26,104 nucleotides of DNA from JAGLCY01 sp965369705 (GTDB lineage: Bacteria > Krumholzibacteriota > Krumholzibacteriia > LZORAL124-64-63): positions 1-26,104 of the forward strand of contig CBDURF010000031.1 of assembly GCA_965369705.1 (NCBI GenBank), written 5' to 3'. The number at the start of each line of letters is the position of its first letter. The stretch's first letter is position 1. Positions 1 through 7,973 of this stretch are shown in pieces. The position numbers and the translations under genes are program-made. The notes under the pieces were generated by a model that saw nothing but the letters and a program-made list of their open reading frames with translations, was not told where the DNA came from and made no database searches.

Positions 1-1
1 T

Positions 2-1891
2 TGTGCCTACATGTCACCCGAACAATCCCGCGGTGAGGACATCGATCACCGCACGGATATCTGGTCGTTCGGCGTGATGCTTTACGAGATGATCAGCGGA
101 TGCCAACCCTTCCGGGGAGATTACGAACAGGCGGTTGTATTCGCTTTGTTGAACCATGAAACGGAGCCCCTGACGGGATTGCGCACGGGCGTGCCGCTGG
201 AACTGGAACGGATCGTCGGCAAAGCCATGGCCAAGGACAGGGAAAGCCGGTACCAGCATGCGGATGATCTCCTGGTCGATCTCCGCGCGGTTCAGGAGGG
301 CCTCCAGGCCGAAACCCATCCTGCCGACACGGCAGTCCGGACCAGGAGTACGGCGGCGACCCCTGCCCCCGGATCCCGGCGGCCCCTGGCCATCGTCGGG
401 GGAGTTCTCGCCACGGTCCTCATACTCGGGGCGCTTCTCGTCGGGTTGAATGTGGGCAATCTTCGCGGGCGACTCCCCGGAAAAGAGAGCAAATCGCCCA
501 TTCGATCCCTGGCCGTGCTGCCGCTCGACAACATGATGGGCGATACGGAGCAGGATTTTTTCGTCGAGGGATTGCACGAAGCGCTGATCACCGAATTGTC
601 CAAGATCGGAAATTTGCGCGTCATTTCGCGGACCTCGGCCATGCACTTCCAGGCGACCGACAAGTCGATCCCGGAGATCGCGCGTGAACTCGATGTCGAC
701 GCCCTGGTGGAGGGCTCGGTGCTGCGGGTCGGCGACCAGGTCCGAATCACGGCGCAGCTGATCCACGGCGCCACCGACGAACACCTCTGGGCCGACGATT
801 ACGACCGCGACCTGCGGGATATCCTGAGCCTGCTAAGTGAGGTGGCGCGGGCCATCGCCGGCCAGATCGACATCGCCCTGACGCCCGGGCAGCAGGAACG
901 CCTGACCACCGAGCGCCAAGTCGATCCCGACGTGTACGAAGCCCTGCTGCGGGGTCGACATCACCTGACCCAGTTCAGCGTTGACGGCACCCTGGAGGCC
1001 CAGCGCTACTTTCAGCAGGTAGTCGACGACGATCCGACCTTCGCCCTGGGTCATGCGTACTTGGCAGGATCCTACATCGTCTTAGGCATCATGGGAACCG
1101 TACCCCCCGGCGAGATAATGCCGCCGGCCCGGAAGGCTGCCTTGCGGGCGTTGGAACTCGATTCCGACCTCGCAAACGCACACACCGTGTTGGGTTTCGT
1201 CCAACTGTACTTCGACTGGGATTACTCGGGTGCCGAACGGGAATTTCGCCGAGCGTTGGAACTCGACGCCAACGAAAGTCATGCCCTCCATGGAATCGCT
1301 GACTGCCTGACCGCGCGCGGACACCTGGACGAGGCCGTGGAGTGGGTCAAACGCAGCCGTCAGCTCGACCCGTACTCCCGTTTGAGGAACGTGGTGGTCA
1401 TGGTCCACCTCATGATCGCCAGGCGTTATGAGGAAGCGAAAGCGGAGATCGAACGGTGGCGGTCTTTTTCGGGCGAGGACCGGACGGGCTGGTTCACCCT
1501 ATGCATGTTGTACAACCAACAGGGCCGGAATGATGAGGCCATGGTCGAGCTGCGCAACTCCTCGGCGGGCCGCGACTCCGAGTGGGCGCCGGCCCTGGAG
1601 AAGGCCTTTGCGACGTCAGGGATCCGGGGCGCGTTCCGGGTTTGCGCGGAACGCCTCGCCGCCCGGTCGCAGTACCAGTATGTCGACGGTTTCGATGTAG
1701 CCGTATATTTCGCTCTCGCCGCCGACAAAGAACAGGCTTTCGATTGGCTCGAAAAAGCGTATCAGGGTCGTTCACCCGCCATGCTGCATATGATCATGCA
1801 ACCTGCCTTCGACCCCTACCGCTCCGATCCCAAGTTCCAGGACTTGATGTCGAAAATGGGATTGACGGCCGACCCAACCGTAAGAGAATAG
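2..1891 (+). CDS. Ser/Thr protein kinase C-terminal part with TolB-like and TPR regions (5' truncated)
   Basis: The frame is open to the left edge and reads C-A-Y before MSPEQ, the end of a protein-kinase activation segment, so the catalytic loop and ATP site lie outside the window. Numbering from the Met at base 11: DIWSFGVMLYEM (16-27) is kinase subdomain IX and the conserved Arg of subdomain XI falls near 80. A Pro/Ala-rich linker leads to one membrane helix at about 125-148. A TolB/FlgO-like domain (about 163-270, starting SIRSLAVLPLDN) follows, then TPR-like helical repeats from about 330 to 600 (for example ALELD and QLDPYS turns). This predicts a cytoplasmic kinase with an extracytoplasmic sensory or scaffold part. 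The architecture is frequent in Acidobacteria and FCB-type bacteria; substrates cannot be predicted. The gene converges on the DsbD-N-like gene with 33 bases between them. Confidence 0.9.
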   Translation, partial: CAYMSPEQSRGEDIDHRTDIWSFGVMLYEMISGCQPFRGDYEQAVVFALLNHETEPLTGLRTGVPLELERIVGKAMAKDRESRYQHADDLLVDLRAVQEGLQAETHPADTAVRTRSTAATPAPGSRRPLAIVGGVLATVLILGALLVGLNVGNLRGRLPGKESKSPIRSLAVLPLDNMMGDTEQDFFVEGLHEALITELSKIGNLRVISRTSAMHFQATDKSIPEIARELDVDALVEGSVLRVGDQVRITAQLIHGATDEHLWADDYDRDLRDILSLLSEVARAIAGQIDIALTPGQQERLTTERQVDPDVYEALLRGRHHLTQFSVDGTLEAQRYFQQVVDDDPTFALGHAYLAGSYIVLGIMGTVPPGEIMPPARKAALRALELDSDLANAHTVLGFVQLYFDWDYSGAEREFRRALELDANESHALHGIADCLTARGHLDEAVEWVKRSRQLDPYSRLRNVVVMVHLMIARRYEEAKAEIERWRSFSGEDRTGWFTLCMLYNQQGRNDEAMVELRNSSAGRDSEWAPALEKAFATSGIRGAFRVCAERLAARSQYQYVDGFDVAVYFALAADKEQAFDWLEKAYQGRSPAMLHMIMQPAFDPYRSDPKFQDLMSKMGLTADPTVRE

Positions 1892-1924
1892 ATTTACTCC
1901 CCCCTTGCCACCCTGACTTCCCCT

Positions 1925-2398
1925 CTATTCGACCGTCAGCTTGACCACCACCGGGAGGAAGGCCGGAGCCAGACAGACCTTGTCGTCACAAGCCTGGACC
2001 GTCACCTGCAGGCCCAGTTCGTACTCACCCTTGGCCAGGGAATCCGGCACCACGGCGGAAGCCTTGATCACTTTCTTGCCCTCGATCATGGCCACCATGT
2101 CGCCGAAGAATTCCTTTTCGTGGCCGGCCGGATATTCGGCCTGGAAATCCTCGAGGGGAAATTCCTCGGACGGAACCAGATCCACCCCGATGAAATTGGT
2201 GTCCCCGTGGGCGTAGAGGTGCCATCTCTCCTGGATGTCCAGTTTGACCTCGAACGAGACCTTCTGGCCGGAAGCCGAACTCAGGACGGTGGGCTGGACC
2301 GAGGCCTTGACCACGTCGGCTGAGCCTTTCATGGCGCCGAAAACCAGTCCGGTGCCCAGAGCGACCACAAGCAGGGCGAACAGTATGATCCTTTTCAT
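1925..2398 (-). CDS. Exported stand-alone DsbD N-terminal-like (thiol-disulfide) domain protein
   Basis: The 157-residue product begins with a clear signal peptide (MKRIILFALLVVALGTG, cleavage probably near residues 21-24). The rest is a beta-rich domain ending in a Cys pair, QACDDKVCLAP with C137 and C142. That is the signature of the periplasmic N-terminal (alpha) domain of the thiol-disulfide interchange protein DsbD, where the pair passes electrons to partner proteins. The membrane and thioredoxin domains of full DsbD are absent and no such gene lies nearby, so this is a stand-alone version. It lies 33 bases downstream of the decarboxylase and may be the last gene of that transcription unit. 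A redox role outside the cytoplasm is inferred from the family. The paralogous use of this fold purely as a binding domain is possible. Confidence 0.8.
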   Translation of the reverse strand: MKRIILFALLVVALGTGLVFGAMKGSADVVKASVQPTVLSSASGQKVSFEVKLDIQERWHLYAHGDTNFIGVDLVPSEEFPLEDFQAEYPAGHEKEFFGDMVAMIEGKKVIKASAVVPDSLAKGEYELGLQVTVQACDDKVCLAPAFLPVVVKLTVE

Positions 2399-2431
2399 CG
2401 AATTCCTCCGGTTTGATTTTCCCAGTATTTT

Positions 2432-4081
2432 CTAAGCTGTCAAAATCCTGTCGGCGGACCGGCGGATGACCTGGATCAGCCTCTCTATGTCGTTCTGCTC
2501 CATGCACCGGTTTTCCACGTTGACCCGCAGGGCCACCTGGCCGTTCAGCACCGTGAAGCTGAACCAGGCGTCACCCTCGCGTTCGACCAGTTCCTGGAGA
2601 TCGCGGTTGAGCTGGTCGTTCCGCTCCGAGTCGAACCGTAAACCGCCGGAGGGGTCCCTGGGTTCCCAACGGAAATTGCAGACCCCCAGGGTGTTGGGGC
2701 CCAGGATCCGGAAGTCGGGCTGCCGCCTCATGCGGGCGGCCAGGATTCTGGCCAGTTCGATGTCCTTTTCCACCCAGGCGGCGAACTGCCTCCGTCCCAC
2801 CGACTTGAAGGTCAGCCACAGTTTGAGGGCGTTCATCCGCCGGCTGCCCTGGATGCCGTACTGGAAAAAGTTGACCTTGTCGCCCATGTGGAAACTGCGT
2901 TCGTCGGGTATCACCCGTCGCCCCTGTCCGTTGTTCCGGGCCTCCTTGTCGGTGTCCTTCATCACCTTTTCCATGTAGTACTCGGGATGCACCAGGAAAC
3001 TCCGCCGCAGGAAATCCCCGTCGCGCACCAGGATGCCCCCGGCGGAAAAGGGCATGTAGAACCACTTGTGGGGATCGACGGTGATCGAGTCGGCCAGATC
3101 GATGCCACGCAACATGACGCCGTACATCTCGGACAGGATGACGGCCCCGCCGTAGGCCGCGTCCACGTGGAACCAGCAGTCGTAGCGCTGCGCCAGATCC
3201 GCCAGCCGGTCCAACTTGTCGATGCTGCCGGTGTTGGTCGTGCCGGCGATACCGATGATGCAGGTGGGCTTGAGCCCGTCGGCCAGGTCCTGCCGGATCG
3301 CTTCCTCCAGGGCGGCGAGATCGATCCGGAAGATGTCATCGTAGGGAATCTTGCGCAGCTGGCCCCGGCCGAGTCCAAGCAGATCCACCGCCTTGTCGAA
3401 GCTGTAATGGGCCTGCCCTGACACGTAGAAGGTGAGCTTGGCGATTTCCGACCCGGGGCCTTCGAGGTTGTCGACCTGGGAGAGATCGCGGCCGAGCGCC
3501 TGGTTGATGGCCAGTTTGAGGCCGGTGATGTTGGCCAGGGAACCCCCGTCGGTCATGGTGCCGAAACTGCCTTCGGGCAACCCGAACATGTCGCACAGCC
3601 AGCGGATCACCCTCTTTTCGATGGCCGTGCCCGAGGGTGCGTGCCGCCAGGAAGCGGCATTCTGGTTCATGGCCGAGCACAGGGCCTCGCTGAATACCGC
3701 CACCGGCAGCGGAGCGGGATTCATCATCCCGAAATAGCGGCGGCTGCCGATGGCCATGGTGTTGGGGAAAACCCGGGTGCGGCAGTCCTGAACCAGTTCG
3801 GGGAAGGGCGTACCCTCCTCGGGAAGGGCCTCATCGAACATGTCGTCCATGCCCGCGGGAGACAAAGGCCCGTAGACCCGCCGGCTTTCCAGACCCTTGA
3901 GGTATTCCACGACCAGATCGACCATGGCGTAACCCATTTCGCGCATGCCGGTCTCTTCGAGGGAAAACTCGCCGCCGGGTTTTTCCCGGGATTCGGTCGC
4001 CGGCTCGTCCACGGGCGACGGAGAGAAGGGTCGGACCGGATTGGTTCTTTCCTCGTCCCATTTCATGCTCACCGTACTCAC
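2432..4081 (-). CDS. PLP-dependent group II (aromatic-amino-acid type) decarboxylase
   Basis: The 549-residue protein shows the full set of group II decarboxylase motifs. These are GSLANI (180-185) for phosphate binding, His225 in QAHYSFDKA stacking on the cofactor ring, HVDAAYGG (305-312) with the Asp that pairs with the pyridine nitrogen, and VDPHKW (335-340) with K339 as the Schiff-base lysine. It should remove CO2 from an L-amino acid in the cytoplasm. The family includes DOPA/tryptophan, tyrosine, histidine and glutamate decarboxylases, and the substrate cannot be read from these motifs. The first 45 residues are a low-complexity extension. The start is uncertain: GTG at 4081 has GAGG four bases upstream, while GTG at 4072 and ATG at 4066 are alternatives. 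It lies 23 bases after the HAD phosphatase gene. Confidence 0.9.
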   Translation of the reverse strand: MSTVSMKWDEERTNPVRPFSPSPVDEPATESREKPGGEFSLEETGMREMGYAMVDLVVEYLKGLESRRVYGPLSPAGMDDMFDEALPEEGTPFPELVQDCRTRVFPNTMAIGSRRYFGMMNPAPLPVAVFSEALCSAMNQNAASWRHAPSGTAIEKRVIRWLCDMFGLPEGSFGTMTDGGSLANITGLKLAINQALGRDLSQVDNLEGPGSEIAKLTFYVSGQAHYSFDKAVDLLGLGRGQLRKIPYDDIFRIDLAALEEAIRQDLADGLKPTCIIGIAGTTNTGSIDKLDRLADLAQRYDCWFHVDAAYGGAVILSEMYGVMLRGIDLADSITVDPHKWFYMPFSAGGILVRDGDFLRRSFLVHPEYYMEKVMKDTDKEARNNGQGRRVIPDERSFHMGDKVNFFQYGIQGSRRMNALKLWLTFKSVGRRQFAAWVEKDIELARILAARMRRQPDFRILGPNTLGVCNFRWEPRDPSGGLRFDSERNDQLNRDLQELVEREGDAWFSFTVLNGQVALRVNVENRCMEQNDIERLIQVIRRSADRILTA

Positions 4082-4104
4082 CTTTCCTCAGGCGGATCGC
4101 CAGG

Positions 4105-5001
4105 CTAGCTGGCTATTGGCGGAAAATCGCCCGCGGCGATCTGCTCCAGGATATCCGCGGCCCCGCCGTCGTCCACCGGGCCGGTCACAAGGTCGGCCCG
4201 AGTCTTCACCTCGTCCGGACTGCCGGCCATGGCCACACTGAAACCCACGGCGGCGAACATGTCCAGATCGTTGTAATTGTCGCCGATGGCCACCGAGCGG
4301 GCTGCGGGAATACCGCATTCCCTGGCCAGGATCTTCAGCCCCTGGCCTTTGTCGCTGGCAGCATGAAAGGCCTCGGCCCAGAAATACCGGCCGTCGCCGA
4401 GCAGGGACCGGGTATTGATGACCTTGACCTGGCCGGCCATCCGGTCGGTGATGGCGGCCGAAAGAGCCCATACCCGTTCCTCGAGGTCGATGGTGCCCAC
4501 TTCCAGGGCCTGATCCCAGGGCAGAGCTGTCAGGTCGTCGCTGGTGTGGATGGCCCCCACCGTCCGCCGCCGGTTGCCCAGATACCGGCCCAGGATATCG
4601 TTGACCGGCCGGGATTCATGGTGCAGAACACCACCGTCATCATCGGTTCCGTACACCATCGGCACGGTGTCGTGTTCCCGGAACAGGCGCACCAGTTCCA
4701 GGATCTGTTCCCGGACCAGGACGTTACAGGCCAGCTTGCGCCGTGGCCGGCCGCCCCAGACGACCGCCCCGTTCAGCAGGACCATCGGCAGGTCCTCGGG
4801 ATCCCAGCGGGACTGCTCCAGCAACCCGCGCATGGAATTGAGGTTGCGCCCGGTGCACAGGGCCAGCACGTGGCCCGCCGACCGCACCGCCTCCATGGCT
4901 TCAATCTCTCGGGGCCGCAGCACGTCCTCGAATTCGGTGTTCAGCAGGGTGCCGTCCACGTCGACGGCCACCAGCAGGGATCGGTTTTCGGTTGCGTTCA
5001 T
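4105..5001 (-). CDS. Cof-type HAD-superfamily phosphatase
   Basis: The 298-residue product is a haloacid-dehalogenase hydrolase of the Cof/IIB class. Motif I is VAVDVDGTLL with nucleophile D14 and acid/base D16; motif II is CTGR (49-52); the motif III lysine is K218 in SDKGQGL; motif IV is GDNYNDLDM (240-248), which binds Mg2+. A cap domain of roughly 80-190 sits between motifs II and III, as expected for class IIB. Relatives hydrolyse sugar phosphates, nucleotides or cofactor phosphates such as FMN and PLP. PLP phosphatase activity is tempting because pdxS/pdxT lie on the same strand, but the sequence does not decide it. Start ATG at 5001 lies 6 bases after the acylphosphatase stop, so the two are probably co-transcribed. 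Confidence 0.88.
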   Translation of the reverse strand: MNATENRSLLVAVDVDGTLLNTEFEDVLRPREIEAMEAVRSAGHVLALCTGRNLNSMRGLLEQSRWDPEDLPMVLLNGAVVWGGRPRRKLACNVLVREQILELVRLFREHDTVPMVYGTDDDGGVLHHESRPVNDILGRYLGNRRRTVGAIHTSDDLTALPWDQALEVGTIDLEERVWALSAAITDRMAGQVKVINTRSLLGDGRYFWAEAFHAASDKGQGLKILARECGIPAARSVAIGDNYNDLDMFAAVGFSVAMAGSPDEVKTRADLVTGPVDDGGAADILEQIAAGDFPPIAS

Positions 5002-5007
5002 GTCAGC

Positions 5008-5280
5008 TCATCCGGTTATCAGGAATGCATCGAATTTTCCGGCGTCTTCGCTCCAGGCAATGTCCTGACGGTCGATCCGGGCGTGGTCAGGTCCGCGCGC
5101 GGTCCAGTCACAAAAGGTCTCCAGGTCCTGTCGGGGGCCTTCGGCCAGTATCTGTACCGACCCGTCGGGCCGGTTCCTCACCCAGCCCGTCAGTCCCAGG
5201 GACAGGGCCTGTTTCTGGGTATACCAGCGAAAGGCGACTCCCTGCACGCGGCCATGGACCGTGATTTCCAGTCGTGGCAT
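5008..5280 (-). CDS. acyP: Acylphosphatase
   Basis: This small cytosolic enzyme hydrolyses acyl phosphates. The signature GRVQGVAFRWYTQ carries the phosphate-binding loop and the catalytic Arg, and GWVRNRPDGSV carries the catalytic Asn; in the longer GTG form these are R21 and N39. Chosen from the ATG at 5280 the product is 90 residues, normal for the family. A GTG start at 5289 would add three residues, but then AGGGGG sits only two bases before it. The next gene (HAD phosphatase) follows after 6 bases. A 103-base gap separates it from the exported protein upstream in transcription, so it could head its own small unit. Confidence 0.9.
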   Translation of the reverse strand: MPRLEITVHGRVQGVAFRWYTQKQALSLGLTGWVRNRPDGSVQILAEGPRQDLETFCDWTARGPDHARIDRQDIAWSEDAGKFDAFLITG

Positions 5281-5315
5281 GCTCGGCACCGCCCCCTAAC
5301 CCGGATTATTGAATG

Positions 5316-5336
5316 GCGGCGTACTCCGGACGCCGC
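5316..5336. repeat. Inverted repeat in the gap before the acylphosphatase gene
   Basis: GCGGCGT (5316-5322) and ACGCCGC (5330-5336) form a perfect 7-bp stem with a 7-base loop. It lies about 50 bases past the end of the exported-protein gene and about 35 bases before the acylphosphatase start. On the minus strand it is followed by CATTCAATAAT rather than a T run, so it is a weak terminator candidate and could equally be a leader structure. Confidence 0.4.
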
Positions 5337-5383
5337 TTTGGAAAATATAGTCAAAATTTTGGCCATATAGCGAAAAAACGGCT

Positions 5384-6226
5384 TCAGTTCTCGACCCAGG
5401 GCTCCGGCAGATTGCCGGCATCCACGTTCAGCCACCGCCGACTGGCCCGGCTGAGAGCGGCCATGGGTGGCCGGCCGTGGGCCAGAACCTTGTCCTGCGA
5501 AAAATCGAATTCCCCAAAGATACGGCGACCCTTCCGCCCCAGGGACACGCCCAGGCCGATCAGTTTCCCACTCTCACGGCCGACGACGAAGCCGAGCGTC
5601 CACGCGTCATCCAGGCTCGCCCCCAGCAGGGCGTCCAGGAACCCGTCCGCATCAAGGACGACATAACCCTGTTCCAGGGGAAAGATCCGCACTTCCGTCA
5701 AAAGGCCGGTGATCCACTCGCCGCCCTCTTCGTAGGTGATTTCCAGGTCCGCCGACCCCAGTTCACTCAAAACCAGCACACCGCCGATCCGGAGGCTGCC
5801 CGGGTGGTAGCCGAGAATGCTGTAGGGCATGGGGCGATCCTGCTTGCCGTTCAACACCAGGGTCCAGACCGCCCGGACGGTGGCGCCCTCGTATTTTCCC
5901 GCCGTCCGGAGGTCCGGGTGGGCACGAGTGAGAGACACCACTTCCTCCAGGGGGAACCGCGACCTGCGGCCTGACGCGGCGGCATGGGCCCGCAGCTCTT
6001 CCCCGGACCACAGGCCCACCGAATCACGTTCGGCCATGCCGATCAGGAATTCAAAGAACGGTTCCCGGATTTCCGGACCCGCCGTGTCCTCGGTTTCCTC
6101 CTCGATGCCGAATTCCGACCAGGCGCCGGCCGGCAGGGCAACCGCCAGAAGGAACAACGCAACGAGGGCCGCCGGTGCGGTCCTCGTCGATACAGTTGGA
6201 AGCTTCCTGAATTCCAAGGGGTCCAT
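5384..6226 (-). CDS. Exported protein of unknown function
   Basis: I do not recognise a family. The start is taken as the ATG at 6226, four bases past the lipoprotein stop, which suggests translational coupling; the longer open frame from 6391 would run back into the lipoprotein gene. The 280-residue product has a signal peptide (basic stretch, then ALVALFLLAVALPAGA, cleavage near residue 36). An acidic segment and a region rich in short beta-prone stretches follow. Toward the C-terminus are Gly-rich strands (GFVVGRESGKLIGLGVSLG) and a basic helix before a Pro-rich end. No cysteine or obvious catalytic motif is seen after the signal. It probably works in the periplasm or at the outer membrane together with the lipoprotein encoded just upstream. 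Confidence 0.75.
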   Translation of the reverse strand: MDPLEFRKLPTVSTRTAPAALVALFLLAVALPAGAWSEFGIEEETEDTAGPEIREPFFEFLIGMAERDSVGLWSGEELRAHAAASGRRSRFPLEEVVSLTRAHPDLRTAGKYEGATVRAVWTLVLNGKQDRPMPYSILGYHPGSLRIGGVLVLSELGSADLEITYEEGGEWITGLLTEVRIFPLEQGYVVLDADGFLDALLGASLDDAWTLGFVVGRESGKLIGLGVSLGRKGRRIFGEFDFSQDKVLAHGRPPMAALSRASRRWLNVDAGNLPEPWVEN

Positions 6227-6230
6227 CCGC

Positions 6231-7256
6231 CTACCGGAGAATGGTAAACTCGGAACTCTTGCCCACGCAATATTCATCGTTCGAGTCGACTGCCCGGATA
6301 TTGTACCGGTTGAAGGTTGGTTCCGGATCACCAAAATCGGTGACCGTCCAGTCGTACATGACAGCGCCGTTCTGGGTATCGAAGTTATCAACGATCCGTC
6401 CCCCGTCCACGGGTCTGTTAGCGGAGTACAGCCTCAGATCCACCACTCCGCTGGTCGGGTTCTCGAAAGTGAAGGAAATGGGGATGATCTCGCCCGGCAA
6501 ATATTCATGCCCCCCGTTGATACCCAGGACCTTGATGGAGCAATTGTCCTCGTCGATGATCATGAAAGGCACGGAGGAATCACCGCACCGGTGGGCATCG
6601 ATATCCCTGATCTTGAAACGGTAACCCTCGTCCGTGCCGCGGTGGAAGGAATCGACGGTCCACCAGTAGGAACCGGTATCAGGGAGACCCTCGGCGATGA
6701 CGCCGACCAGTGTGCCGACCTGGGCGAAGGGTTCGTACCAAAGTTCCAGATCCACGGCTCCGGAGGTGTGTTCGCTGGTCCAGGAAATTTTGAATTTGTT
6801 CCCTGCAGTGAGGTTGGGGATGCTGTCCTTGACCGTCCAGGGAAACTTGATAAAGCAGTTGGAGACGTCGATCAATTCGAAGAGTCTGGTCTGATCGGAG
6901 CAACCCGAATCAGTGAGATGAGTCACCTTGATGGAATAATCCTCACCCGACTCCTGGCCGAATGTCGTTGAACTGAGCCAGGGATAATACCCGTTGTTCA
7001 GGGTACTGGCCGTGATCGTTCCGGCCACGTCGTCCCCCTTGAACAGCTCGATCTTGACGTTGCCACTAGTGGTCTTCACCCAGCGGATGTTGATTTGTGT
7101 ACCGGTGAACCACCAATCCCACTCGTTGATTTCGTCCAGGGTGATCGAACACGTCGGCGGGGGCGTCACGGGGTCTTCCTTCTTGCTGCAGCCCACCTGA
7201 ACCAGTGTCAGGCCCAGAACCAGCAGAAAGGCCAGAATGGGTATCGTCTTGCGCAT
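6231..7256 (-). CDS. Lipoprotein with three Cys-paired Ig-like (Kre9/KNH-like) repeats
   Basis: The start is the ATG at 7256, which has AAAGGA nine bases upstream and directly precedes a lipoprotein signal: MRKTIPILAFLLVLGLTLVQVGC, lipobox VQVGC with C23 as the lipidated residue. After a short linker the 341-residue protein consists of three similar units, about 36-130, 134-235 and 239-341. Each begins with a Cys in a beta strand (CSITL, CFIKF, CSIKV). Each contains a strand close to I-x-I-x-W or its variant followed by SG-x-V-x-L-x-L, and each ends with another Cys (C119, C224, C330). This resembles the Kre9/KNH-type Ig-like domain found in many bacterial surface proteins. A structural or binding role at the cell envelope is likely; the ligand is unknown. 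Confidence 0.8.
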   Translation of the reverse strand: MRKTIPILAFLLVLGLTLVQVGCSKKEDPVTPPPTCSITLDEINEWDWWFTGTQINIRWVKTTSGNVKIELFKGDDVAGTITASTLNNGYYPWLSSTTFGQESGEDYSIKVTHLTDSGCSDQTRLFELIDVSNCFIKFPWTVKDSIPNLTAGNKFKISWTSEHTSGAVDLELWYEPFAQVGTLVGVIAEGLPDTGSYWWTVDSFHRGTDEGYRFKIRDIDAHRCGDSSVPFMIIDEDNCSIKVLGINGGHEYLPGEIIPISFTFENPTSGVVDLRLYSANRPVDGGRIVDNFDTQNGAVMYDWTVTDFGDPEPTFNRYNIRAVDSNDEYCVGKSSEFTILR

Positions 7257-7273
7257 TGTCGATTCCTTTGCTG

Positions 7274-7286
7274 GGGGCGGCGCCCC
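7274..7286. repeat. Short GC hairpin in the lipoprotein leader
   Basis: GGGGC-GGC-GCCCC gives a 5-bp stem with a 3-base loop a few bases before the AAAGGA ribosome-binding site of the lipoprotein gene. It could modulate translation, but in a GC-rich genome such a short stem can arise by chance. Confidence 0.3.
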
Positions 7287-7317
7287 GTCCAACATGCCCC
7301 GAACCATATCCAGGGAA

Positions 7318-7346
7318 ATAATACGGAAAATCGGCCCGTATTGAAA
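7318..7346 (-). promoter_or_regulatory. Candidate promoter of the lipoprotein operon with a dyad in the spacer
   Basis: On the minus strand TTTCAA (7346-7341) and TATTAT (7323-7318) are 17 bp apart, placing a transcript start near 7311 and a leader of about 55 bases. The perfect inverted repeat AATACGG-N9-CCGTATT (7320-7342) fills the space between the two hexamers. It could be an operator, or the hairpin could instead terminate pdxST transcription. No experiment or homology supports a choice. Confidence 0.35.
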
Positions 7347-7380
7347 CGCTTAACCTGCGTTCGGGTTCAGCGGTTGCGGA

Positions 7381-7968
7381 TCACAGCAGATCCAGAAAGG
7401 CCCGGTGGATCCGCAGGTCATCGGTCAGTTCGGGGTGAAAGGCCATGCCCAGCAACCGGCCCTGGCGGATGATCACCGGCTCGTCCCGGTAGCCGGCCAG
7501 CACCTCGATCTCCGGACCGACGGCGGTAATGCGCGGCGCCCTGATGAACACCGCGGGAAACGGATCGCGGGACCCGTCGAGCCTGCCGATGTCCAGTGGA
7601 GCCGTGAAGGAATCGATCTGGCGGCCGTAGCCGTTGCGCATCACGGTGCAGTCCAGCAGCCCGAGGGGGGCCACCCCGAAATCGGCTCTCTTTTCCCCGG
7701 TGAGTCGGGACGCCAGCATGATCAGGCCGGCGCAGGTCCCCATCACCGGATGATGGGCCGCGAAGTCGAGGAGCGGACCCTTCAGCCCCGCCCGGTCCAC
7801 CAGCCGGGTCAGGGTGGTCGACTCACCACCGGGAATGACCAGACAGGACACCGCCTTCAGTTCATCGGAACGGCGCACGTCGAATGTCTCCCGGCCCAGG
7901 GCGCCGAAGGCCTGGCGGTGCTTGTCGAAGTCCCCTTGCAGGGTCAGCAGGCCGACAGGTTTGGCCAT
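7381..7968 (-). CDS. pdxT: Pyridoxal 5'-phosphate synthase glutaminase subunit PdxT
   Basis: PdxT releases ammonia from glutamine and channels it to PdxS for PLP formation. The 195-residue length is typical of the family. The class I glutamine amidotransferase triad is visible: nucleophile C79 in MGTCAGLIML, and H178 and E180 in MAFHPELTDD. GGEST (47-51) forms the loop that binds substrate, and the N-terminus GLLTLQGDFDKH is characteristic of PdxT. The gene starts 5 bases after the pdxS stop, so the two subunits are co-translated from one mRNA in the usual S-T order. Together they make PLP from ribose 5-phosphate, glyceraldehyde 3-phosphate and glutamine in the cytoplasm. Confidence 0.97.
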   Translation of the reverse strand: MAKPVGLLTLQGDFDKHRQAFGALGRETFDVRRSDELKAVSCLVIPGGESTTLTRLVDRAGLKGPLLDFAAHHPVMGTCAGLIMLASRLTGEKRADFGVAPLGLLDCTVMRNGYGRQIDSFTAPLDIGRLDGSRDPFPAVFIRAPRITAVGPEIEVLAGYRDEPVIIRQGRLLGMAFHPELTDDLRIHRAFLDLL

Positions 7969-7973
7969 GACCG

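Noticed and set aside
2432..4081. Natural-product gene cluster around the decarboxylase
   Set aside because: No synthetase, oxidase or transporter genes accompany it; the neighbours are cofactor, phosphatase and envelope genes.
4363..5370. 335-codon open frame on the + strand
   Set aside because: Covers the HAD phosphatase and acylphosphatase genes in antisense; no motif and no ribosome-binding site.
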